NCBI RefSeq assembly: GCF_963676685.1
Contig: NC_092352.1
Span: 27,733,117 to 27,797,116 of the forward strand
Length of the DNA stretch: 64,000 nucleotides
Source of the DNA: Mytilus edulis
Lineage: Eukaryota; Mollusca; Bivalvia; Mytilida; Mytilidae
Direction: 5' to 3'
This document shows, in pieces, positions 1 through 12,000 of the stretch. The position numbers and the translations under genes are program-made. A model generated the notes under the pieces. That model was not told where the DNA came from. It was given only the letters and a program-made list of their open reading frames with translations, and made no database searches. Positions within the stretch are counted from its first letter, which is position 1; every line of letters starts with the position of its first letter.

Positions 1-1350
1 TTCGTACCACTACAGCAACTGATGACAGTATGAATGAACTTATCAATTTGATTGAGTAAAGTACACCCCAATTTTTACATGAATTTCCTCCCAAATTGCG
101 GGAATACTTTTAATTCCATGAATACCTTTACACTATTGATGGTGTTATATACAAGGATAGAATAATTATTCCCCCTAGTCTCCGAGAGGAAGTTGTGTCT
201 GCTTTACACGCAGTCCACCAAGGATTAAGCAGCAATGATTTCTCGAGCAAAGCTCGAGTCATAAGTCATTTGGGGATTTTGGTCAGGTATCATTCCCACT
301 ATTTCAGCACAAAGAGCAAGATGCAACCATTGAAATTGGATAACACCCAATGCTCCACCAACATCTCTGATGTCACCAGACTATCCATTTCAATGCGTCT
401 GTTCTGGCTTTCAAAGTAAGGGGATGTGTAACCTCGTCAGAGTTGACCGATACTCAAACTTGCCAATTGTTAAGATCATTAAACGGAGCAGCCGGACTCA
501 AAACCTACCTTCGAAGCATATTTGTAACTTTTAGGATTCCAAATAACTCGTATCTGACGGCGGTCCTGAATTTACCACAACTGCTACGAGACAGTTTCTT
601 CAAGACTGGGGTATATATACCATCGCCATTCGGCTATCGTGTCTTTCCCGCATAGCAACTGCAGGGCGAAAATGGAGTAAAAACCATTAAAAGCATGATT
701 AATGAAAACACTGATCGACACGAATCCATTTTATCGGGCCATGCTACACCTGACAGAGACACAACATTTTCGATGTTCGTCTTTTGTCATCCAATCAGGG
801 AATTCATTTCGATTCTGCCAGGAAGATATTTTTCTCACAACACTTGGACGGAAACGTTAGATGCCCGTGGAGAAGCTTTAAGAAACTGCCACATCAAACA
901 GGGAGAACGCTGATTATAACACACACAAAAACTAACTTAACTTCAGGTGATTGTGTGAAATTTTCTCAGGAAGTATGTTCCTGTCTAGGGCATCAAAACA
1001 ACAAGGACTATATATATACAGGATGGCCTTTGTTGTAAAATGTACGTCATGTTTCATCAACATTCGACACCAAACAAGTACCAACACCAGCTTTTGATAG
1101 ATTTTGATAATGGAATCCCGAAAAACTTCTATTCGGGAAAAGCATTAGCCACTTGGTCAGACAGCTTCAGACTCCAAGGACAGTTATACACCAGAATACG
1201 CCTGTTCATTTGCCTAACGATCGAAAAGGGCACATTCCAGCAACGCCTATTACAGGTCTGCCATCATTCGATAGTGATCATAGTCCTCAGGTCCTTTCCA
1301 AAGAAAACTTATCATCTGCAAACCTTAATAAAGGTTAGAGATATTCTCTA
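1..1350 (+). pseudogene. Degenerate Ty3/gypsy-type retrotransposon pol (integrase) fragment
   Basis: Translation of the plus strand in shifting frames gives recognisable pieces of a Ty3/gypsy integrase: an N-terminal piece around 140-300, a core piece with DGGPEFT near 556-576 (the conserved second catalytic Asp region of the DDE core), and further core and C-terminal pieces at 695-1000 and 1040-1350. The frame changes several times and in-frame stops are present, so it cannot make an intact enzyme. No LTR was seen, and the 5' part lies outside the window. The family assignment rests on motif recognition only. Confidence 0.7.
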
Positions 1351-1951
1351 GGGCATACATACTCTAGACACATTATTGTGCCAACTGTCAATTAATAATC
1401 ATGAAAAAATGAATTTAACCTGCAGTTGGCTAAGAAACATTCTGTGATTGGGAATTAAGTTAGAAAATTATAAGTCCTATTCCAAATCAAAGATAATGAA
1501 AATTCTCATCCAGAATGGACAGATTTATATTTAGTGTGTGGCAAATGTATGATCTTCCATTATCATGATTAGTTTTTGATATCATAAAATAGTAAAATTT
1601 TATATCTTATAAATTGTGTTTCACTTTTGTCAAGTTCACTTTATTGTGACTATAATAATTTTTTATACATTCCACATTTTCACCTTCGGATGTGTTATCT
1701 GTAAATAAGTGAATGAATTATCAGTTCTCTAAAAAAAAATCCTCTAGGTCAAAATGTGGAATGACTGAATGAAGCATATCACACGTAGATGAGGGAATAG
1801 TTCCACCTTGCATGCACCATGATAAAGACATTTTAAATTATGGTACTGATCTTTATAAAAGTTATTTTTTGCTAAATGGTAACTCAGATCACATGAGGCA
1901 TTGTGCATTTATATTTCTCTGTTTACACTACATGACACTAGAGTATAATTT
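1351..1951. other. Non-coding, nothing recognised
   Basis: AT-rich sequence between the retrotransposon fragment and the tRNA-like modules. I see no exon, RNA gene or clear repeat end. Confidence 0.5.
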
Positions 1952-2286
1952 GACTCCCTAAATCACATTGTCAACTCTAGGACTAAAACCTGGGACATTT
2001 GGTTTCAAGTCAGCACTCTTTTTGACTGAGCTAGACCAATTATGAATTGCTAAGTATCTACTTCAGAAGGGATATAATCCTGTCACATTTCCCTCACCTC
2101 AAGGAACTACCAAGGATCACAAACTCTGGTTGGATATTTCCTCTATAAACAACAGAAGGTTTTAGAAGAGCAACGTATTGTTACAGTTAGGAGATAACTT
2201 AATGTGTCTCCCTAAATCATAATGCCACCTTCAGGGCTCAAATCATGAACTTCTGTGTTGTAAGTCAGTACTATCTTACTGAGCTA
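1952..2286 (-). repeat. Two tandem tRNA-like (SINE-derived) modules
   Basis: On the minus strand the segments 1952-2036 and 2205-2286 each start with a TAGCTCAGT-type A box and end with a degenerate B box, followed by the same tail (plus-strand CTCCCTAAATCA). They lie about 250 bp apart and look like a duplicated tRNA-derived SINE fragment. The arms are too decayed to fold as a functional tRNA. Confidence 0.5.
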
Positions 2287-2689
2287 AAAAAAAATTCTGA
2301 CCTAGGTCAACCAGTTAAATGACTGCCTGAAAGGAAGAAATCAAGAACACTGTCATTTCTGATTCATAAAACATTTTTTGTATAAACCAAAATTCTGTTT
2401 CGTTTGTTTAAATTCGTTGCTTATTATTTTCCCAAGAAATCAATGACAGAATGTTAAAATAACCAGTTGTTCATTGATAATTTAGAAGTCTTGTGTAAAG
2501 GTCAATATTTGGAACAAGCTAAAATGCTTCATTAAAAAATGCTAAAGAATTGTCAGCGGTATTTTTTAATGGAATTTCATCCTTCTTACCTTAATAACTC
2601 TTTCTGGAAAGTGTATTTGTAATTTTCAATACATTTCTCAGGGATAGCCATTGTCAATGTTCAGTTACTGAGTTAGTCGCTGCAAACAG

Positions 2690-2942
2690 TGAGGAAGATA
2701 TGAGTCACGTGATCGCAGTTTGTTTACTTCCTGTTTTAAAAACAGACACGCCCCCTTGTCATTTATATTTGATCTGGGACATAATAATAGACCAACATTT
2801 TTTATATAATAATTACAGACTTTTAAAGGCAAAATAAATATGCAAATAAACTTTATTTCTTTTCTTCTTTTTCGTTTCTTCAGAATATAAATAATGTTTT
2901 TTTTCCACGTGATAAATAACGTGTCATGTGATAAGAAGAAAA
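2690..2942 (+). promoter_or_regulatory. Putative HGSNAT promoter with CLEAR-like E-boxes
   Basis: The segment just upstream of the proposed HGSNAT start codon holds GTCACGTGAT (2704-2713, 9 of 10 bases of the CLEAR consensus GTCACGTGAC), a second CACGTG at 2906-2911, and CATGTG at 2925-2930. It also has an ETS-like ACTTCCTG (2726-2733) and a GC/KLF-like CACGCCCCC (2747-2755). In vertebrates CLEAR boxes recruit TFEB/TFE3 to lysosomal genes. The transcription start is not known, so the distances are relative to the ATG only. Confidence 0.45.
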
Positions 2943-3003
2943 ATGGCAGCTTGCAGCTTTCAAAATCTCACTGGAAGAATCCTTTCAATTTACGTTTTAT
3001 TTT
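2943..3003 (+). CDS. HGSNAT: HGSNAT A exon 1 (start codon, signal peptide)
   Basis: ATG at 2943 opens [20 protein letters not shown], ending in phase 1 at the donor GTATGT (3004). Joined to exon 2 it gives a hydrophobic run typical of a signal peptide. Gene B has an equivalent short phase-1 exon. Without the splice the frame stops at 3027-3029. It lies about 5.4 kb from exon 2, so RNA evidence would be needed to confirm it. Confidence 0.6.
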
Positions 3004-6000
3004 GTATGTACAACTCCATTAGTACTTAGCCTTATTGCATATGGCACAAACTGCTTTTGAAATATAGATTTTATGATAAATGTTCATGACATAACTTGTA
3101 ATGTAGCCGGAGATGAGGGTTTATAAATAAGTTTTTAAAAATTTCACTGCACCAGAGGCAGAAGTTAGCAGAACAAAGTAACAAACTGCTTTTAAACTAT
3201 TTTATAATTAATTCTATTGCAACAAGGTTTGTACAGTGTTCTCCCTAGGCCGTTTTAGCATCGTGGCACCCTGACACTATATTTTTTCCTCGTGATGCCA
3301 TAATAATTTCCGTGACACTATAATTATTTTAAGGATGCTTTTTTTTCTTGTCTCTATCGTAAAACCATGTCCGAAATTTTGAACATTGTTTATTTTCGTA
3401 AATTTTCCTCCGGCCAACATTGAATTATTTGTGTAAACTTAAGACTGGAACTGGGCCAAATATGACAAAAATCTGCATTTTTACGATAATAACTACAGAT
3501 GCACAAATTATGGCACAGCTAGTAGACAGAAAACAATATCTAAAAAGAGGAAACTACACATTCCAAACACATTAACTGACTAATTGTTAGTTCTTACTAA
3601 ATGCATTATTTTTGAAAATGCATTGTTTCAATATCATTTTGACATAAAGAAACAACCTGGACTAATTCATTGAGTACCATAAAACAATGAATTTCATAGA
3701 CATGACAAAGATTTTTTTTTAATTCTTTATGATACTTTCTCTTGCCTGTTTATATAAAATTCATTCATTCAATAGTTGGATACATGTAGGTAGGGTAATT
3801 GGAACCACACATATATTTATATTTGGCCCAAGAGGAAAAAAAATAATTCTGTAACTATAAATGAATAGAGAAAACATAAATTGAAACAACTGTTATCATG
3901 GGTATATATTTTAATAGTATAGAGTTTATTTTTTTACGCCAAATGTGATGCTACCCAAAATTTCTGGGGAGAACACTGGTTTGTAACCTTCATTTTGATT
4001 GGATAACTTCACTAATTCTCATGGCAATGTACACCCAAGCCAAACAATATATGACAGATTTTAAATGCATGTTTTAACGTTGCTTTCTGTCAGTTTCATT
4101 AGAATGTTGATAACAATATTGTATTTTTTATGCCATGACGGCATCAATTGCTGATTTGATGGTCCCAAATTACCTCAGTCCTGTTTACTGTCTCCGCTAA
4201 CTCGTCGCCAGTAAACTTAATTTGCGACCATCAAATCACCAATTGGTGCTGTCGGAGCTTGAAATACAATACAGTTATCTCCTAATTTCATGACAGGGTC
4301 TCCTTAATCATGTTAGTTACGGTAATTTAGGTACAAAAAAATTATTTTAGCGAAATGAAATCAAAATATGAAATATTTCAAATAGATAAGCATAGAAACA
4401 GTGTTTATTTTGATTATCATAGGCGGATCCAAGGGGAAAAGGGGGAGGAGGGGGCTGGGGGTAGGGGTACATCTCTGATTATTTTATTATACTGATGGAA
4501 GGAAATAAACATTTGTTCAAGAAAAGAACTGTTTATATGTATATAGTGAACATGGTGTAAAAGTGAATGAATATAGAAGAAGGAGGGATGATTACATATT
4601 ATTCATTTTTATACGATATAGCTAAAAATGTTTTGCGTCGTATAATGCTATCATGTCTTTTGCGTTGTCGTCCGAAGACGCATTTACATGTACTTTCCAG
4701 GCAACAACTTTAGTTTTAGTTAATGGATCTCTATAAATTTTTACCAGAAGGTTCAATACGACTAAAAGAAGGTAGGGATTGATTTTAGGGGTTATGGTCC
4801 CAACAGTTTAGGAATTAGGGGTTAAACAGTCAGGGGACTTACTGAAATAAGTGGTTTTTAAATCACTTATTTGAGTAGCAAATTCAAAGTTTTTTCACAA
4901 ATTGTGATATTGTAGTTTTACTAAAATTTAAAACACATAGGTTTAAATAATATCTTTTCATGAGTAAAATTGAAACAAAAAGTAATTTTTGCTTCTTTTA
5001 AGTAGACCGGTTTATGCCTTTGATGCTATCATTTAGCTGCAAATTCTATTTTAGTTGAAAAAATGCTGTAATAATGGCTTTACATAATGAACTAATACTT
5101 TCTTAACAGATTTTTCCCAGCAGTGGGAGTATTTTTCCTGTAAAGTTCAAGGTTTCATCTTTCAGATTATGTTATAAAATTCTACTGTTCGCGATAAAAA
5201 TTTCACTGTTCGGGGGTGTTGAAATTATGATACTTAAAGAAGTGATTTTTGAGAAGGAAATTGAGGTTTGATACTTAAACAAGTGATTTTTATGTCATTA
5301 TCCTAGATTCAGTACAAGGTCATCACCTGAAATGACCTGATCATCCTAGACAACACAGATGTTGGTTCTGATAAGTTTAGAAACATAATTAGTCCCTGGA
5401 TCATTAGTATTCTATATTTAAAGCTATAGTAAGATTAAATCACTTCTTCTAGTGATTATTTTGTACTACTTAAATAGGTGATTATTAAAGAAAGACAACT
5501 TTTACTTCCAACCTTTATGGAAATAATGTTACTTGAATCAGTGATTTAGAAAATCACTCATTTAAGTAAGTCCCCTGACTGGCATTTTTGTAGTTTTCAA
5601 ACAATAACTTGTGTTTAAGTGTATGAATCTCTCTGAAATTGTACCAGAAGTTTCCATACCATGAAGGGATTTTAAGTAAGTCCCCTGACTGTTAAAATGG
5701 GGGCCCATAAAAGGCATTTTTGTAGTTTTCAAACAATAACTTGTGTATAAGTGTATGAATCTCTCTGAAATTGTACCAGAAGTTTCCATACCATGAAGGG
5801 ATGGTTAGTATTTACTTTGGGGGTTATGGCTCAAAAGGTTTTGGAATTAGGGGCAAAAAAGGGGAAAACTAGTTTTTTTCTGGTCAATGGACAATTAAGA
5901 CAATTAAAAAGCAGTGTTAGGGAGGTAATTCAGAAACATTTAACATACAATGTTAGGTATGTTTCGGATTTACCTCCCTAAAACTACTTGTAAATTATGT

Positions 6001-9000
6001 ATAATAAAATGTCAGGTTTTGGACTAATTGCAAAAAAAACATGAAAAAAGGGGCATGGTAGTAGTTTTCAAATTTATTTTCTTCAAATTTCTCAAATTCC
6101 AAATTTTTGAAAAGTTTGAAGAAGAAATCTTTAATTGCACAATATTGCGCAATAGATTTGTAAGATCTTGACATTTGTTTGTGTGAGAAACCCATTTTAT
6201 GTCAAAAATTTGATCACAATCCAAATTCAGAGCTGTATCAATCTTGAATGTTGTGTCCATACTTGCCCCAACTGTTCAGGGTTGACTTCTGTGGTTGTAT
6301 AAAGCTGCACCCTGCGAAGCACCTGGTTGAGTTTAGGAAATTGTTTATAAGCCTTGAAAATGAAAAGGTATTAAATTTGAATCATGCAAAGTCGAGTCTT
6401 GCATAAATATGCACTGATCTGCATTTTATTTGCGCCAATTTTTTCTTTCATTTGCACCAAATTTTTCTTTTCATTTGCGCTGATTTTTTACAGGTGAATA
6501 TTATTTTTCAATCTTCATTATGGACCTCTTCCTTTAGCCAGTTGTACAAATGATATGAATTGTCAATCATAACATGTATATGACTGTTGTCCTCTGCTCA
6601 CCACGGGGAGGTGGAAGTAGGATAAATCAACTTTTGAGTTCGATGCATTTCCGTAAAAAACTCTGGTTTTATTGAACGTCATTTGCATTTAGGGGCGTTG
6701 TCACTTTCATTCCAATGTTGAGCAAGTGGCTGGAAAACTATAATTCTATATTGTGTGAATTATTCGGCAAATTGAATTCTCAAAATTGACAATCAACACT
6801 GCTGTCATTAGGGTATTGTCAGTAAGTACCTACAGAGCAACCATTATTTCTAGTTTATCCTGCACAATGAGGATCTCTAAGACGCTTGATGAAGGTAAAT
6901 AGTGCAGGGATACAGGCGACCCCCTCTATCTGGTAAATGACGTCATAAAGGCGTGCATAATTGACGAGTTTTTTGCCGGTGATGAATGAACTCGAAAGTG
7001 GTCTATTAGGAGCACATGTAAAATCAGCGCAAATGAAAGAATCACAATTTTAAAAATCTGCGCAAATGTCATACACCCATGCAAAGGATATATTTTGGCA
7101 CAATGAAGCCATTTAATTACCAAGCCACCATGACATTTTGTTTTCATATTAGTTATATTTGATCATTACCTGATATTTATTGAATACATTTTAATTAAAT
7201 TTTCATTACAAAGTTGCTTCATATATAATAGTTTGAGAAAAAAACAAAAAGTTTTTTTTTAAAATAAGGTTTAATTTCTTTGTTTAACATGTTTAAACAT
7301 ATTAAAGAAAAATAATCTCAAACTGAATTCTGACTTTTTGTCTTTGACCTTTGTCTGTAACTTTTCGTCCTGTGACTTTCTGTCCTACATTCTAATTTAT
7401 ATGTTCTTTAAGCCTGAGGTTAATCAAAAAGCCAGCCCCCCCTTTTTCTGGGAAAAATTTGGTTGATTATATAGGGAATCACTGAAGCATGACAGGAGTG
7501 GCCCCCTCTTAGGCAATCATTGGGCCCCCACTTATGAAAATTTCTGGATCCGCCACTTATGCATATGTACATATAGATTCTACCACTTGTAATACAATAT
7601 TTATCCACTTGGGACAGTTTAATTTTCAAATTTCAAGTGGGAGGCTTGCCAGAGCATTTTAAATATTTAAGAATTATCTGAGAGTGGATAAATATCGTAT
7701 TACACAAGATTTGGTGGTGTAATCAGTTTCTCTAATGATTTTTATGCAGTATGCGGGCAAACTTTTTCCTTTTCCTAAAAAGATGTGTTCTATGTGTCCT
7801 CATCAGGCATGGTCGCCTTTTTTCATGATGTCACAATAGGAAATTCTGAAGAAAGCAAGAAAATTTGACGTCATAATCGAATTTCCACCAATGAACAGCT
7901 GAGATCAGGTGTTGATTAAACAAAAATAATCAACAGGTTAGAAAATCAATAAATCGGCTAAAAATTGGAGAAAAGAATTTATCGGGTCAATAAAATTCAT
8001 ATATGGTGAGGCGAAACCAAACAGGATATGAATTTAATTGACCAGATAAATTCCGTATTAGGACAATTGCACACTGTGTAATGAATTTATCCTGATTTTA
8101 TTAAATTACATATTGTTGGAAGATAATTCTAATTGACTTAATAAAAATTTGTACTGAAATTTTTGTTAGACAATATCGGCCAATCAAATTGCAAGAAATT
8201 ACTCTAAATCAGGATAATATATTTTATACAGTTAAAAATGTTTTATGCATATATATATCTAAAATTATAATGGTTTGACTGGTGATATTTGATATGAAAT
8301 CAATTTGTGACAACAGAACTAATACATTGTATCATGAATATTGTACTTGTTCATATCAATTACTATTTTATTATAGTGTCACCATTATTGGTTTCATCAG
8401 TAATGCAGACCAATTGTAAACCAGATAATAAGATGGATAATGCTAGAGTGACTATCATAAATAACACTACAAAACCTGGAGTGTCATCTTTAGATCTGCT
8501 TGTCTCTACCATCACAGAGGAATGTTATACTGTGAGTTTTTATGTTATGCTGCTCACATTTTTACATAAATGAATAAGTTTTAATCTCTTATTCTTCAGT
8601 TATTTACATTGATTGGGAAGGGATGCCATATCAAAATAGCTTAATCCAATGTAAGAAAACACTAGGCATTTGTGCATTTTTCTTAGAGTGATGATTGATT
8701 TCTGTATAGCATTCAATGACAGTTGTTGTAAAAAACTTTAATATATAATGTAAACATATCAAAAGAAAAAAAATATCTCATCACAATTGTACCATTGTCT
8801 GATTCTAAACATGATAAAGATTTTTCAATTTTTAATCTTCACATGCTTTATGGTATATGATCATGAATAAGATGAGGTATGGGTATACATCACTACGACA
8901 GCTACAATGTACCAAACAATTTCAGTTATCACAGGGTAGTTTGGCTGTGCTCACCAATGTAGCTTGGTCAAACCAGAAAATGGAATTATCTATGACTGTT

Positions 9001-12000
9001 TGGCTAAGTATGCAGCATTCAGAAGTAAGAGCAAATACAGATTGAATCAGAGATAGAAAAATGTGTAAAGGTTTGACAGCACATTTTCCTATGGACTCAA
9101 CAGTTATCTTGTTAACAAATTCTTTAGAATTGAAAATGAAAATCGGGAATGTGTCAAAGAGACAACAACCAGATGTGTCTTCAACACTGCGAGAGACAGG
9201 CTTTCATTGATTTTTGTATGTTAAAAATCTCATTTCACTTGATGATGGCCTATTACAAAATAACACATTTTTATCTTATGCAAGCAAGCCATTAGCCATA
9301 AAGACAGATACACAAAGTCAGACACTCATTATCAGCAACAACATAGAAAAATTATTATTTATTTGTATTGACAGTGTGATCTTCAGCCTACAGTAGTTGT
9401 CAACTACAGTTCTAGTTGTACCATTCTACTAGACTCACGATGGTCAATGAGAGTGGCAATAAAAGGTCTAAACCCAGCATACAGCACTTCATCCAGCTGT
9501 AGGTGAGTAAAACAGGATCTTTACCGTAAACTGAATCAGTTTTCATAATCTACTAGAGAAATATACTGTATTTTTTTTCTGAACCCTTCCCCTATGTCTT
9601 GTGGATTGACAATTGATGTTTGTCACATGCTAGTCTCTTTCCTTTCAACTATTTTTTTTCTCCTGTAAAACCAGTGCAAAAATGGGAACCTAAGATAACA
9701 AAAATATTTTTTTAAGGTTTTTAGACAATGTTTATTGAACTGATATTCTGAAACTGACTTATTTGGCTGCCTTTTGCTAGGAAGGGACTTGAGCATTAAT
9801 CTACAAATTATTAATATGAACTTATTCTGTAAAATTGATTTCCAAACTTTCACAAAATGTTCTATAACTGTGAATTCATTTATTTTCGTGGGTATCAATT
9901 TTCTTGGATTGACGAAAAATTGCAATTTAATGGATATTTGATTTCGTGGTTATACCAATCTCTGCAAAACAGCATATAGAAAATTTAACTGCGAGGGTGG
10001 GGTTATTTTTATCTGCAAATGACAGATATTGTTGCTATGTCAAACCTTCAATTTTACAATTCGTTGTTGACCTGTACCCACGAAATCCACGAAAGTTGGT
10101 ATCCAACGATTATTTTTTCAGTTCTATTTTTAAAATTGAAAATATACATGTTTGCATATATTTCAGTGAATTTAATTTGACAACACATTTCAAAGAATAT
10201 GGAGAATACAATATATATGTGGAGTTAATGAAAGATAAGATTAAATGTAAAGGACCAATTTTAATGAATGCTCCAGCTGATAGCAATATACGTAAGTACA
10301 TGTAGCACAGTTTCATAATCAATTTTGAATGGAGAACATGGTGAATATGACAACTTTTAATGAATTAAGAAAGATCAGCAGCTTGAAAAGGGGGATCATG
10401 GATGTAATTAATTTCTGTTCATAAATAAAGGAGCAAAAGGAATAAATCAATAATTTATTGATATATTACTACTTTTCAATAGTAGTTTACCAACATCAAA
10501 AACTAAAGATAAGACAATAGAAAACAAAAATGGAAGCGCTTATAATTAATGTAAAAGAAATTGAGAATGTGTCAAAGAGACAACAACCTGACCAACAAGC
10601 AGAAAACAGCCAAAGGCCACCAATGGGTCAAGAACAGTCAAACAAAATTATGAGGCAGAAACTGATTATTGATGACCAACTACCATTATATGATAGCTAT
10701 ATTTATGCAAGAACAAGCTTTATAAAAATTATAAGTCCAATGAATTTGTGAAAAATTGAACCCCTTTTGATTTTGATTTCACAAATATAGCTAGGCAATT
10801 CAGGTTTGAATTCTTAGAAAAATATGTTGTAGACTACACTTTAAATTTCCAAAAACACAGCATTTACAATTACACATTTTTTATTTCATGAAACATATGA
10901 GAGAAATAGTGTCCACCAGCAATGACCAGTTTATAATCAGTCTATATCTATCCTTTTCTGATTTCTAAACTTAACAACTTTATAGGAAGCAAGAAAGGGA
11001 AAGAATATGGGTTAAATCAGTTATGTAGCAACCTTCAAATATTTTGCATATCATTATACACTGATGAAAAAGAAATTAATAAATGATAACCTGTCTATTT
11101 CAGCTATATATATTATGCTAGGAGGATTTGTCTTTGCTGCTGCTGTGTTTGTACTGGGTATTAAATTTTACAGGTATAGTTAGGAGTTATTGTACTTGAT
11201 TTATATAAAAATAAGGAGATTTTGTATGATTACAAATGAGACAACTTTTAACCAGAGAAAGAGGAACAATGATGTAAACACCTTCAGTGCATCATACATC
11301 CTTCAACTATGAGCAAAGTCCATACTGTTTATTAAGCTATAAAACACTTCAAACTTTCACATACAATGCTCTATTCTTGTTATTAAATTAACATTCAATC
11401 TTATCATAAGCCAAATATACCTTTATTGTATTACACCAGTAGATTTATATGTAGATACTTAGTATTACCATTTCAGAGGACACCTGTGCAGTAAGCTTTT
11501 GATGCAGTCTGGAAATGAACATCTTATTGATCCAGTAAGTTTATACTAGAAATGTTGTTCAATTGGTACAATGGTCAGTATTATTTAATGTGCTAATTTT
11601 TTCATACAGGAGACATGGAATTACTGATTTTATATTTCATCTACATCATTTTTATACGACCGCAAAATTTGAAAAATTTTTCGTCGTATATTGCTATCAC
11701 GTTGTCGTCGTCGTCCGAATACTTTTAGTTTTCGCACTCTAACTTTAGTAAAAGTGAATGGAAATCTATGAAATTTTGACATAAGGTTTATGACCACAAA
11801 AGAATGGTTGGGATTGATTTTGGGAGTTTTTGTTTCAACAGTTTAGGAATTAGGGGCCAAAAAAGGGCCCAAATAAGCATTATTCTTGGTTTTCGCACAA
11901 TAACTTTAGTTTAAGTATATAGAAATCAATGAAATTTAAACACAATGTTAATGACTACAAAAGGAAGGTTGGTATTGATTTTGGGAGTTTAGGTCCCAAC

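Noticed and set aside
1-1350. Functional retroelement polymerase gene
   Set aside because: Several frameshifts and stops; only fragments of the integrase are recognisable.
8857-9045. Extra HGSNAT exon in intron 2
   Set aside because: The 62-codon frame has no matching phase or splice sites and no similarity to the luminal domain of either gene copy.
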